Assembly: GCA_016715885.1 (NCBI GenBank)
Contig: JADJXL010000001.1
Span: 687,501 to 751,500, forward strand
Direction: 5' to 3'
From: Polyangiaceae bacterium
GTDB lineage: Bacteria; Myxococcota_A; Polyangia; Polyangiales; Polyangiaceae
DNA length: 64,000 nucleotides
The notes beneath the pieces are model-generated. The model saw nothing but the letters and a program-made list of their open reading frames with translations. It was not told the origin of the DNA and did not search any database. The stretch's first letter is position 1. Each line of letters starts with the position of its first letter. Of this stretch, positions 26,257-35,141 are shown piece after piece. Position numbers and translations under genes: made by a program.

Positions 26257-26519
26257 TTCTTGCGGTTCCCCCACACGGCCAAGATCCGTCGCGATTGTCA
26301 TTCCGCACGATCGCCGGCGCTTGCTCGGCTTTCTCGCACGCCTTCCCGCACGGCCTCATCCGCATCAACCTCATCCGTGATTGACCGCATCCTGCATGCA
26401 CGCTCGGCCGCTGCATTTCTTCACAGGATTGGCAGCATCAAGACTTGCGATCGGTCTCCTTCTGGATCAGGACTAGGGCCTCGCGGCACCTTTTTGCCAA
26501 ACCACACCGGAGCCCCTGG

Positions 26520-27230
26520 ATGATCCGACGAGTCGAGACACGCAAGCAAGCCATGGAGTTGCTCGAGCGGGAGCAGACATTCGTGGAAAGGGAGCAGGCG
26601 TCTGTCCTGTCCACCATCCGCGAGCAGGCCTATATCCTGCCCACCGTCACCGAAGTTACTCATCGCGGCGAACGCGAATGGAACATCTTCAGTCGGTTGC
26701 TCAAGGATCGAATCGTCTTTATTGGAACTGAAATCGACGATTTCGTAGCCAACGCCGTCATCGCTCAGTTCCTGTTTCTCGAGAGCGAAGACCCCGACAA
26801 AGACATCCAGGTGTACGTGAACAGCCCTGGTGGCATCGTGACTTCGGGCCTCGCCATGTACGACACGATGCAGTACGTGCGCTGCCCGGTGTCGACGATG
26901 TGCATTGGTCAAGCGGCGTCGATGGGCGCGGTGCTTTTGGCTGCCGGGCACAAGGGTCGTCGTTATGCGTTGCCGCATGCGCGCATGATGATTCACCAGC
27001 CTCTTGGTGGCGCGCGAGGTCAGGCGACGGATATCGAAATTCAAGCGCGCGAAATCAAGAAGATGAAAGAAACGCTCATCGACATCCTTGCCGACGCCAC
27101 GGGCAAACAGCGTGACGAGCTCGCCAAGGACATCGAGCGCGACTTCTACTTGAGCGCGCCGCAAGCCAAAGAATACGGCCTCATTGACGAGGTTTTGCCC
27201 AAGCGCATCAAGCCGCCGACGGCTGCTTGA
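26520..27230 (+). CDS. clpP: ATP-dependent Clp protease proteolytic subunit
   Basis: ClpP forms the 14-mer peptidase chamber fed by ClpX. The catalytic triad is visible: Ser134 in GQAASMGA, His159 in ARMMIHQP, and Asp208 in ERDFYLSAP. The protein is 236 aa, longer than usual. About 40 residues before YILPTVTEVTHRGERE are rich in Glu and Arg and may be a propeptide or helix. The ATG 26520 is preferred because GGAG is eight bases upstream; ATGs further down could shorten it. It is upstream of clpX with a 365-base gap, so the two may have separate promoters. Confidence 0.96.
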   Translation: MIRRVETRKQAMELLEREQTFVEREQASVLSTIREQAYILPTVTEVTHRGEREWNIFSRLLKDRIVFIGTEIDDFVANAVIAQFLFLESEDPDKDIQVYVNSPGGIVTSGLAMYDTMQYVRCPVSTMCIGQAASMGAVLLAAGHKGRRYALPHARMMIHQPLGGARGQATDIEIQAREIKKMKETLIDILADATGKQRDELAKDIERDFYLSAPQAKEYGLIDEVLPKRIKPPTAA

Positions 27231-27595
27231 TAGTAGATTGCCTTCCGTTCATCCGCGCATGTCGAGTTGTGTACCTAGGTGGCTGATGTCAAACGTCGCG
27301 AGCGCCCGAAAGCTGGGGCGACCGAGCGAGGAATCCGGCAGGATTTCGAGCGACGTCGACCGACGGTTTCGGGTGCGGCGCAGTTTGACACCTGCCGCCG
27401 CGCGAAGTGATTGCGCCAAGAACGAGCGTGTGAACTTGCGAGTGAGAACGTAGGGGACTAGAATCCGCTCACCGCGATGCGCTCGAAATACGCTGTATTT
27501 CAAGCTTGATCGTGCGTTAAGAACCGATCGGGCGGGACCACGATCGAAATGCAGCGCTAGTGCATCGACGAGGCGAGAGAGGTTAGAGGACCGAA
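27231..27595. promoter_or_regulatory. clpP-clpX gap with a 17-base palindrome
   Basis: GAAATAC-GCT-GTATTTC (27485-27501) is a perfect 7-bp inverted repeat about 95 bases before the clpX start, AT-rich against a GC-rich background. It may be an operator or a promoter-adjacent hairpin. No credible gene lies in this gap; the frames seen on the minus strand are Arg/Ser rich and unsupported. Confidence 0.45.
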
Positions 27596-28852
27596 GTGGA
27601 GCGAAGGCGGGACGAACACTCGAACGGCAATCTGAGCTGCTCTTTTTGCGGCAAGTCGCAAAAGGAAGTGAAGAAACTCATTGCCGGTCCGACGGTGTAC
27701 ATCTGCGACGAGTGCATCGGGCTGTGTAACGACATCATTGCGGAGGAAGTGGAGAAGGACGAACCGTATACCGGTTCGGCGCCCATTCCGAAGCCGTCGG
27801 ACATCAAAAGCATCCTCGACGAGTACGTCGTGGGACAGCATCGGGCGAAGAAGATTCTCGCCGTTGCGGTGCACAATCACTACAAGCGCATCGACAGCCG
27901 CGTGCATTCGGACGATGTCGAGCTGCAAAAGTCGAACATTTTGCTGCTCGGGCCCACCGGCTCCGGAAAAACACTGCTCGCGCAAACGCTGGCGAAAATC
28001 ATCAACGTTCCCTTCGCCATTGCCGACGCCACGACGCTCACCGAGGCCGGGTATGTCGGTGAAGACGTCGAGAACATCATCGTTCAGCTTCTGCAAAATG
28101 CTGATCACGACGTCGAACGGGCCCAGCGCGGCATCGTTTACATCGACGAAATCGACAAGATCAGCCGCAAGAGCGACAACCCCAGCATCACGCGTGACGT
28201 TTCGGGCGAAGGCGTTCAGCAAGCTCTCTTGAAGATCATCGAAGGCACCGTGGCCAACGTGCCTCCAAAGGGCGGCAGGAAACATCCGCAGCAGGATTTT
28301 CTGCAAATCGACACCACGAACATTCTGTTCATCTGCGGCGGTGCATTCGTCGGGCTCGACCACATCATTCAGCGTCGAGTCGGTCAGAACACGCTCGGAT
28401 TCGGTGCCGACATCAAGTCCAAGAAAGAGTTCAAGCTCGGCGACGTGCTCTCGCAGGTGCAACCCGAGGACTTGCTCAAGTTTGGGCTGATTCCTGAATT
28501 CATCGGCCGATTGCCCGTCATTGCGACGCTGCACGAGCTCAACGAAGACGCGCTGATCGACATTCTCACCAAGCCTCGAAACAGCTTGGTCAAGCAGTAT
28601 CAGCGGCTTCTCGACATGGACGGGGTGAAGCTCAAGTTCACCAAGGGCGCACTCACGGCCGTCGCTCGTATGGCGCTCGACCGTGCCAGTGGTGCTCGAG
28701 GTCTGCGCGCCATCCTCGAATCTGCCATGCTCGACATCATGTACGACATTCCTTCACGCGCGGGGGTGAAGGAAGTGGTCGTCAGTGAGGACGTCATCGT
28801 CAAGCACGACGCGCCGCTCATCGTCTACGCGAAAGAAGCCGAACTCGCCTAG
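27596..28852 (+). CDS. clpX: ATP-dependent Clp protease ATP-binding subunit ClpX
   Basis: ClpX unfolds substrates and feeds them to ClpP. It has the N-terminal zinc-binding domain CSFCGKSQ ... CDECIGLC (about 15-45), Walker A GPTGSGKT, the pore loop GYVGEDVE, Walker B IVYIDEIDKIS, sensor residues in the GLIPEFIGRLP region, and a C-terminal DRASGARGLRAI (sensor 2 arginine). The length is 418 aa, normal. The GTG start at 27596 is supported by AGAGGA about six bases upstream. Its neighbours are clpP upstream and lon downstream. Confidence 0.98.
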   Translation: MERRRDEHSNGNLSCSFCGKSQKEVKKLIAGPTVYICDECIGLCNDIIAEEVEKDEPYTGSAPIPKPSDIKSILDEYVVGQHRAKKILAVAVHNHYKRIDSRVHSDDVELQKSNILLLGPTGSGKTLLAQTLAKIINVPFAIADATTLTEAGYVGEDVENIIVQLLQNADHDVERAQRGIVYIDEIDKISRKSDNPSITRDVSGEGVQQALLKIIEGTVANVPPKGGRKHPQQDFLQIDTTNILFICGGAFVGLDHIIQRRVGQNTLGFGADIKSKKEFKLGDVLSQVQPEDLLKFGLIPEFIGRLPVIATLHELNEDALIDILTKPRNSLVKQYQRLLDMDGVKLKFTKGALTAVARMALDRASGARGLRAILESAMLDIMYDIPSRAGVKEVVVSEDVIVKHDAPLIVYAKEAELA

Positions 28853-28955
28853 CGTTTGTTACGCCTGCGAAATGTCCTCAGCCGGGCGCCATGCGTCCGA
28901 GCAATCACGTATCACCCTCTCGTGCTCGGTCATCCGAGCATAGAAAGACGTCGGG

Positions 28956-31445
28956 ATGTTCTTCAAGAACGACAGCGATCGTGGCAAAGCCGCTCCGGAC
29001 TCTGGGATCGCACCTCTCCTGCCGCTTCGAGACATCATCGTCTTTCCTTACATGGTCTCGCAACTCTTCGTCGGGCGCGAACGATCCATCGCCGCGCTCG
29101 ACGAAGCCATGAATCGCGGCAAGGAGATCTTTCTCTCCGCGCAGCGTAACGCCAAGACGAACGAGCCCACGGCCGAGGACATTTTCACCGTCGGTTCGGT
29201 CGGCACGATCATGCAGCTTCTCCGTCTCCCCGACGGCACCGTCAAAGTGCTCATCGAGGGCAAACGGCGCGCGAAGATCAATCGGTTCGTCCAATCGGAA
29301 CCGTTTTTCCTGGTCGAATACGAAGAAATCCCCGAAAAGACCGCATCGAGCGTCGAAATCGAAGCGCTCATGCGCAGCGTTCAGGGCACCTTTGAGGTCT
29401 ACGTAAAACTCAACAAGAAGGTGCAGCCCGAAGTCCTCATGGCCGTGCAAGCCATCGATGATCCGGGCCGGCTGTCCGACGCCATCATCGCCAACTTGCC
29501 CACCATCAAGCTCGCCGATCGCCAGAGCTTGCTCGAAACGCCCGACGCCAAAGCGCGTCTCGAGCGTCTCATCGAGCTCATGCAGTCGGAGATCGAAATC
29601 CTTCAGGTCGAAAAGAAGATCCGTTCTCGCGTCAAGAAGCAGATGGAGAAGACGCAGAAGGAGTACTACCTGAACGAGCAGATGCAGGCGATCCAGAAGG
29701 AGCTGGGTGGCGGCGAGCGCGACGAGTTCAAGAACGAGATCCAGGAAATCGAAGAGGCTCTGAAGACCAAGCGGATGAGCAAAGAGGCCACCGCGAAGGT
29801 CAAAAAAGAGCTCAAGAAGCTGAAGATGATGCATCCGACGAGCGCCGAAGCGACCGTCGTACGCAACTACATCGACTGGATTCTCGACCTGCCTTGGTAC
29901 GAAAAGAGCGAAGAACGACACGACCTCGTCGAGGCTGAAAAGATCCTCGATGAAGATCATTACGGGCTCAAAAAGATCAAAGAGCGCATCCTCGAGTACC
30001 TGGCGGTTCAGGCGCTGACGAAGAAGCTCAAGGGCCCCGTGCTTTGTTTCGTTGGTCCTCCGGGCGTCGGTAAAACGAGCCTTGCCAAGAGCATTGCGCG
30101 AGCGACGGGGCGAAAGTTCGTCCGCTTGTCACTCGGTGGTGTGCGCGATGAAGCCGAGATTCGGGGACATCGCCGCACGTACATTGGTGCGCTTCCGGGC
30201 AAGCTCATTCAGAGCCTGAAGAAAGCGGGCACGAACAACCCCGTATTTCTGCTGGATGAAGTCGACAAGATGTCGACCGATTTTCGAGGTGATCCGGCGG
30301 CCGCGCTGCTCGAGGTGCTCGATCCGGAGCAGAACCACACGTTCAACGATCACTACCTCGACCTCGATTACGACTTGTCCGACGTCATGTTCATCACGAC
30401 GGCGAACACGCTCGGAGCGATCCCCGTGCCGCTTCAGGACCGCATGGAGATCATTCAGCTCTCGGGGTACACGGAGTTCGAGAAGCTCAACATCGCCCTG
30501 AAGTACCTCGTGCCGCGCCAGCGCAAGGAATGCGGTTTGGAAGAGGTGCCGATGGACTTCATGGAAGGCGCGGTGCGCACGATCATTCACCACTACACGA
30601 AGGAAAGTGGTGTTCGGTCGCTCGAGCGGGAGATCTCCAGCGTTTGTCGCAAGGTTGCGCGGAAAGTCGTGGCTGAAGGGAAAGACAAACCCATCGAGAT
30701 CACGGCGAAGAGCATCCCCAAATTCCTTGGTGTACCAAAGTTCCGTCTAGGGAAGCGTGCCGAGCAGGACGAAGTGGGGCTCGTCAACGGTTTGTCCGTG
30801 ACGAGTGTGGGTGGTGATCTGCTTGCGGCGGAAGCGGTCGTCGTGCCGGGCAAAGGCAAGCTCGTGGTGACGGGTTTGCTGGAAAAGGGCATGGAAGAGA
30901 GCGCTCAGGCGGCGATGAGTTACGTGCGTTCGCACCTCGAGCGTTTGGGTTTGTCCCAGGACGCTTATCAGAAGGTGGACGTGCACGTGCATTTCCCCGA
31001 CTTCGTGCGTAAGGACGGGCCGAGCGCGGGCGTGACGATGGTGACGGCAGTGTGCAGCGCGCTCATGAGGGTGCCTGTGCGGCAGGACTTGGCGATGACA
31101 GGGGAGATCACGTTGCGCGGGCGCGTGCTCGGCATTGGAGGCGTCAAGGAGAAGCTGCTTGCGGCGCATCGCAGTGGGATTTCGACGGTCGTCATGCCGA
31201 AGGAAAACCGCAAAGATTTGCGTGACGTGCCGCGGCGCGTGTTGCGATCGCTCAGGCTGGTGCTCGTGGATCACGTCGACGACGTGCTTCGCGAAGCGCT
31301 CGTGGTGCCGGATCCCGAAGCTGTGTTTGGCACTCCGCACGCGCCGCTCGAGTATCGCGATGGCGAGCTCGTTACGCCCACGGTGGTGCCGGCTGCGTCT
31401 CCGGCATTGCCGCTCATGCCTGCGCAGCAACCGGTTGGCGCCTGA
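28956..31445 (+). CDS. lon: ATP-dependent protease Lon
   Basis: The 829-aa protein has a Lon N-terminal domain (LLPLRDIIVFPYMVSQLFVG near the start), a long coiled region (about 210-300), an AAA+ module with Walker A GPPGVGKTSLAKS and Walker B VFLLDEVDKM, and the protease domain with Ser690 in KDGPSAGVT and Lys733 in GGVKEKLLAAHRSG. It degrades damaged and regulatory proteins. Myxobacteria carry Lon paralogues with developmental roles (LonD in Myxococcus); which one this is cannot be told from sequence alone. The C-terminal tail after about residue 790 is Pro/Ala rich. A large inverted-repeat element follows the stop. Confidence 0.97.
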   Translation: MFFKNDSDRGKAAPDSGIAPLLPLRDIIVFPYMVSQLFVGRERSIAALDEAMNRGKEIFLSAQRNAKTNEPTAEDIFTVGSVGTIMQLLRLPDGTVKVLIEGKRRAKINRFVQSEPFFLVEYEEIPEKTASSVEIEALMRSVQGTFEVYVKLNKKVQPEVLMAVQAIDDPGRLSDAIIANLPTIKLADRQSLLETPDAKARLERLIELMQSEIEILQVEKKIRSRVKKQMEKTQKEYYLNEQMQAIQKELGGGERDEFKNEIQEIEEALKTKRMSKEATAKVKKELKKLKMMHPTSAEATVVRNYIDWILDLPWYEKSEERHDLVEAEKILDEDHYGLKKIKERILEYLAVQALTKKLKGPVLCFVGPPGVGKTSLAKSIARATGRKFVRLSLGGVRDEAEIRGHRRTYIGALPGKLIQSLKKAGTNNPVFLLDEVDKMSTDFRGDPAAALLEVLDPEQNHTFNDHYLDLDYDLSDVMFITTANTLGAIPVPLQDRMEIIQLSGYTEFEKLNIALKYLVPRQRKECGLEEVPMDFMEGAVRTIIHHYTKESGVRSLEREISSVCRKVARKVVAEGKDKPIEITAKSIPKFLGVPKFRLGKRAEQDEVGLVNGLSVTSVGGDLLAAEAVVVPGKGKLVVTGLLEKGMEESAQAAMSYVRSHLERLGLSQDAYQKVDVHVHFPDFVRKDGPSAGVTMVTAVCSALMRVPVRQDLAMTGEITLRGRVLGIGGVKEKLLAAHRSGISTVVMPKENRKDLRDVPRRVLRSLRLVLVDHVDDVLREALVVPDPEAVFGTPHAPLEYRDGELVTPTVVPAASPALPLMPAQQPVGA

Positions 31446-31477
31446 GTCTGCCCGAGTCTGGCATCTGCATGGGGTGT

Positions 31478-31590
31478 GCTTTGGGAGGCTTGATTTCACG
31501 GCATCCGCGGCACCCCGAACTCGTCCGCTTCGCGGGCTCGAACAGCGGGGCCCCCGCCGCGGCGCCGTGAAATCAAGCAGCTCCCAAAGC
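31478..31590. repeat. 113-base inverted-repeat element after lon
   Basis: GCTTTGGGAG + GCTTGATTTCACGGC (31478-31502) pairs base for base with GCCGTGAAATCAAGC (31564-31578) and CTCCCAAAGC (31581-31590), 25 bp with one 2-base bulge. Inside, CCGCGGC/GCCGCGG and CCCCG/CGGGG pair as well. No T tract follows. It could be a REP- or MITE-like element, or a large transcript-end hairpin. Confidence 0.7.
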
Positions 31591-31672
31591 TGACCTTGTA
31601 CGGGGTCCGTCCCCTCTACCTCGTCATCTCCCACTGGCCATTGTCTCGCGGCCGCGCTAGTCGCTCGCCGTC

Positions 31673-33250
31673 ATGATTCGACAAGCCCTTCTCTCGGTCT
31701 ACGACAAGACTGGTCTGTTGCCATTCGCGCGTCTGCTTGCGCAGCGCGGGGTGAAGCTGCTTTCCACGGGAGGCACGCTGAAAGCGCTCGTCGATGCGGG
31801 CATCGATGTGACGAGCATCGAGGCGTACACGGGTTCGCCCGAGGTGATGGGCGGTCGCGTCAAGACGCTTCATCCGCGCGTGCATGGAGGGATCCTGATG
31901 CGTGGTGACGTCGATGCGCTCGACCTCGAGCGGCTTGGAGGCACGCCCATCGACCTCGTCGTGGTGAACCTTTATCCGTTCGTCGCGACGGCGAGTCGGC
32001 CGGAAGCGCTCTTGGCCGAGGTGATCGAGCAGATCGACATTGGCGGGCCGTCGATGATTCGAGCGGCCGCGAAAAACCACACGCGTGTGGCGGTCGTTTG
32101 TGATCCAAGCGATTATGATGCCCTTTCTGCGGAGATTTCGGCATCCGGTGACGTGTCTGCAGCGTCGCGGCGCAAGCTTGCGGCCAAGGCGTTTGCTCAC
32201 ACCGCCGCGTACGATGGAGCGGTTGCGGCGTATCTGTCGTCGCTTGGCGATCCAAGTGATGCGGAGGCATCGGCTCCTCCTGCACGTGACGCGTATCCGC
32301 GTTACCTGACGCTTGCGTACGATCGCGCGTACGGTTTGCGATATGGCGAGAACCCGCATCAAACGGGTGCGTTTTACCGGGAACGTGAAGTCGTCCCGGG
32401 GGCGCTTGGTTTTGCCGAATCGCTTGGTGCAGGTGGCAAGGAGCTGTCCTTCAACAATCTCGTCGACGTCGACGCGGCGCTCGAATGTGTGCGCGAGTTC
32501 GACAAGCCGGCGGCCGTCGTCGTGAAGCACGCGAATCCGGCGGGTGTGGCCGTTTCGGACGAGCTTGCAGCGGCGTACCGACTTGCGCGTGACGCGGATG
32601 CGACGAGCGCGTTTGGTGGCATCGTCGCGCTGAACCGTGCGGTTGATAAGCGCACGGCGGACATTCTCGTGGAAACGTTTCTCGAGTGCGTCGTGGCTCC
32701 ATCGTTCAGCGATGAAGCGCTCGCGGTGCTGCGTACCAAGAAAAACCTGCGTCTCCTAGCGACGGGCGTGATGCTTGGTGCGGATCTTCCCGAGCGTGTG
32801 TTCAAGCGGATCAGCGGCGGGGTCGTCGTGCAATCGCGCGATGCGACGGCGCATGGTGAAGTTGCGGCGGGTCGCGTCGTTTCCAAGCGAAGTGTTTCAC
32901 CGGAAGAACTGGAAGCGCTCGATCTTGCGTGGCGCGCTTGTAAACATGTCAAATCGAATGCGATTGTCCTGGCGAAACCGGGCCGAACGGTGGGCGTGGG
33001 AGCGGGTCAGATGTCGCGTGTCGAAAGCGTACGCATTGCGACTCGCAAGGCGGGCGCGGATGCTGCGGGATCCGTGCTTGCGTCGGATGCGTTTTTTCCG
33101 TTCCCGGATGGCGTGGAGCTTGCGCTCGAAGCGGGTGTGACGGCGTTCGCGCAGCCGGGTGGAAGTGTGAAGGACGCGGATGTCATTGCGGCCGTAGACA
33201 AGGCTGGAGCTGCGATGATCTTCACGGGCGTTCGTCACTTCCGCCATTGA
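31673..33250 (+). CDS. purH: Bifunctional AICAR transformylase/IMP cyclohydrolase
   Basis: PurH carries out the last two steps of IMP synthesis. In 525 aa the N-terminal cyclohydrolase domain has LSVYDKTGL, LLSTGGT, VMGGRVKTLHPRVHGGIL and NLYPF (residues 1-200). The C-terminal transformylase has RYGENPHQTGAFY, VVVKHANPAGVAV, the catalytic Lys/His region and SDAFFPFPDG, ending with AAMIFTGVRHFRH. The length is standard. No strong ribosome site is visible before the ATG at 31673. It lies alone between the lon repeat element and the zinc-ribbon ParA gene. Confidence 0.96.
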   Translation: MIRQALLSVYDKTGLLPFARLLAQRGVKLLSTGGTLKALVDAGIDVTSIEAYTGSPEVMGGRVKTLHPRVHGGILMRGDVDALDLERLGGTPIDLVVVNLYPFVATASRPEALLAEVIEQIDIGGPSMIRAAAKNHTRVAVVCDPSDYDALSAEISASGDVSAASRRKLAAKAFAHTAAYDGAVAAYLSSLGDPSDAEASAPPARDAYPRYLTLAYDRAYGLRYGENPHQTGAFYREREVVPGALGFAESLGAGGKELSFNNLVDVDAALECVREFDKPAAVVVKHANPAGVAVSDELAAAYRLARDADATSAFGGIVALNRAVDKRTADILVETFLECVVAPSFSDEALAVLRTKKNLRLLATGVMLGADLPERVFKRISGGVVVQSRDATAHGEVAAGRVVSKRSVSPEELEALDLAWRACKHVKSNAIVLAKPGRTVGVGAGQMSRVESVRIATRKAGADAAGSVLASDAFFPFPDGVELALEAGVTAFAQPGGSVKDADVIAAVDKAGAAMIFTGVRHFRH

Positions 33251-33468
33251 TCTCGCTATTTTTGGCTGTTCGCCGCAGCCTTTGCGTTTGCCCCCGAGCG
33301 CGCATGACGTCGCGCATTTTTTCGAAGCGGTGGTCCCTGGCCGATCCAGTCTGGTGGGGCGGCACTGAACGCCGCTTCTGAAAAAAACTTGGCCCTCGTT
33401 TCGAACCTGTGCTGATGCTCAGTCGTCCGCGTCGTCGAGCGACGCGGACAACACCAAGGAGCATGCAG

Positions 33469-34842
33469 GTGGCTGGGATTCGGGAGGCGTGCAGCGTTTG
33501 CGGAACGGACTTCGACGTTCAGTTCCGCTATCAAATGGAGGAACGCAACGGCGGTTTTTCCTTCTACTGCTCGCAGAAATGCCTCGAGAAAAGCCAGGTC
33601 GCGGGCGCAGATCAGGGCGACAACCTCGCAACGTGTGATGCGTGCGCGAAACGTTTTGCGCCCGAGCTCGCGTCGCAGGTGATGTACGTGGCCGGGCGCC
33701 GAACGTACGCGTGTTCGATGCCTTGTCGGAGCCAGCTTTTGCGTGAAGCGGGCGGGGTTCGTCTTGGTGAAATTGCTGCGGAGGCGTCTGCGCCCAAGGC
33801 TGCGCCCGTGCAGCCTGCCCCGTCCGCGCGAGCGAAGGAGCCTGGGGCGCCTCGGGCGACTCGTTCAGCAGCGCCATCGACGGCTGTTGCAGTGCCGGTC
33901 GTTCCGCGTATGGGGACGAAGAAGCAGGCCAACGGAGCGAATGGGGAGGCGACGCCGGCACCGAGCAAGGTGGCTACTTCGGAGTCGGTGACGGCCGCGG
34001 CGCCCGCTGCAGATACTGCCGTGCCGCGATACCTTGCGGTGTTCAACCACAAGGGAGGCACGGGCAAGACGACGACGGCGGTGTCGGTGGCCGCGGGGCT
34101 TGCTGCACGCGGAAAGCGTGTGCTGCTCGTGGACACGGATGCGCAGGGAAACGTGGCGGTATCGCTCGGCGCTCAAGTCGAACGGTCGCTGTACCACGTG
34201 CTCGTGATGGGTTTGCGTGTATCGGATGCCGTGAAGACGGTTCGTCCACACCTGGACCTTTTGCCCTCAAACGAAACGCTCGCGGCGGCAGAGCTTTACT
34301 TGGCGGGCCGTCAGAATCGCGATCGGGTCTTGTCCGATCGGCTCAGCGCAGCCGCGTCGAATTACGACTACGTGGTGCTCGACTGCTCGCCGAGTTTGTC
34401 GCTCATGAACCAGAACGCGCTCGTGTTTGCGGACAGTGTTCTGGTGCCGGTGGCGTGCGATTACTTGTCGCTCGTGGGGGTTCGTCAGGTCATCAAGACG
34501 GTGAAGAACGTCAACTCGATCCTGCATCATCCGGTGCAGATTTGGGGTGTCCTTCCGACGCTGTTCGATGCGCGTGCGAAGATTTGCCACGAGGCCGTAT
34601 CCACGTTGAAGCAGCACTTCGCGGAGCGGTGTTTGCCGCCGGTGCGTGGTGCGATCAAGGTGAAGGAAGCTCCCGCGCAGGGACAAACCATCTTCGAGTA
34701 CGCGGCGGGGAGCCCAGCGGCGGACGACTACAACGTGCTCGTCGATCGCATCATTCAGAGTCGCGACGGAGTTTCACCGGCAGCATCTGCGCCTCGTGCG
34801 GCGCGTGCGGTCGCTGCGGTTGCGGGAGGAGTATCGGCATGA
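33469..34842 (+). CDS. ParA-family ATPase with two TRASH-type zinc ribbons
   Basis: The N-terminus has two copies of C-x2-C-x22-C-x3-C (Cys8, 11, 34, 38 and Cys56, 59, 82, 86), the spacing of TRASH/MYM-like metal-binding domains. A linker rich in Ala and Pro (about 100-180) leads to a ParA ATPase: deviant Walker A KGGTGKTT (195-202), VDTDAQGNVAVS, VLDCSPSLSLM, and KVKEAPAQGQTIFEYA. The GTG at 33469 is chosen because AGGAG precedes it by seven bases; ATGs at 33409 and 33463 lack that spacing. The product is then 457 aa. The stop overlaps the next gene as ATGA. ParA proteins move cargo along the nucleoid; the cargo here is unknown. Zinc ribbons fused to ParA are not something I recall as described. 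Confidence 0.85.
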   Translation: MAGIREACSVCGTDFDVQFRYQMEERNGGFSFYCSQKCLEKSQVAGADQGDNLATCDACAKRFAPELASQVMYVAGRRTYACSMPCRSQLLREAGGVRLGEIAAEASAPKAAPVQPAPSARAKEPGAPRATRSAAPSTAVAVPVVPRMGTKKQANGANGEATPAPSKVATSESVTAAAPAADTAVPRYLAVFNHKGGTGKTTTAVSVAAGLAARGKRVLLVDTDAQGNVAVSLGAQVERSLYHVLVMGLRVSDAVKTVRPHLDLLPSNETLAAAELYLAGRQNRDRVLSDRLSAAASNYDYVVLDCSPSLSLMNQNALVFADSVLVPVACDYLSLVGVRQVIKTVKNVNSILHHPVQIWGVLPTLFDARAKICHEAVSTLKQHFAERCLPPVRGAIKVKEAPAQGQTIFEYAAGSPAADDYNVLVDRIIQSRDGVSPAASAPRAARAVAAVAGGVSA

Positions 34843-35141
34843 ATCACGAAGGTGACTTCTCGCAGGCGGCGAGCTCGCTGCTCGATCGTGACGAGGTCGA
34901 GGGCGTTCTTTCGGGAGCGTTTTACTCACCGATTCCGCGTCGAGTCGCGGACAAACCGCCGCTTCCGCGGCCGACGCATTACAAGGTGATCTGCATCTCG
35001 ATGTACACGGATGACATCGAGCGGCTCGACGAGATGGTCGATGCGCTCAAGGCGCGTGGTTTGACCAAGGCGAACCGCAGCGCGCTCATTCGTCATGCAC
35101 TTTCGCAGGTGGACCTGGACAAGGTTCCGCGGGGGATGTGA
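34839..35141 (+). CDS. Ribbon-helix-helix protein, partner of the zinc-ribbon ParA
   Basis: The 100-aa protein has an unstructured first half (about 1-45, with LLDRDEVEGVLSGAFYSP), then a beta strand (KVICISMYT) and two helices (DDIERLDEMVDALKARG and KANRSALIRHALSQVDL). This is the layout of MetJ/Arc-type ribbon-helix-helix DNA binders. Small RHH proteins serve as centromere-binding partners of ParA in type Ib partition systems, so this pair may be a chromosomal relative or a cargo-positioning system. The start overlaps the ParA stop by four bases. The last 56 bases overlap the opposite-strand RluA-type gene. Confidence 0.75.
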   Translation: MNHEGDFSQAASSLLDRDEVEGVLSGAFYSPIPRRVADKPPLPRPTHYKVICISMYTDDIERLDEMVDALKARGLTKANRSALIRHALSQVDLDKVPRGM

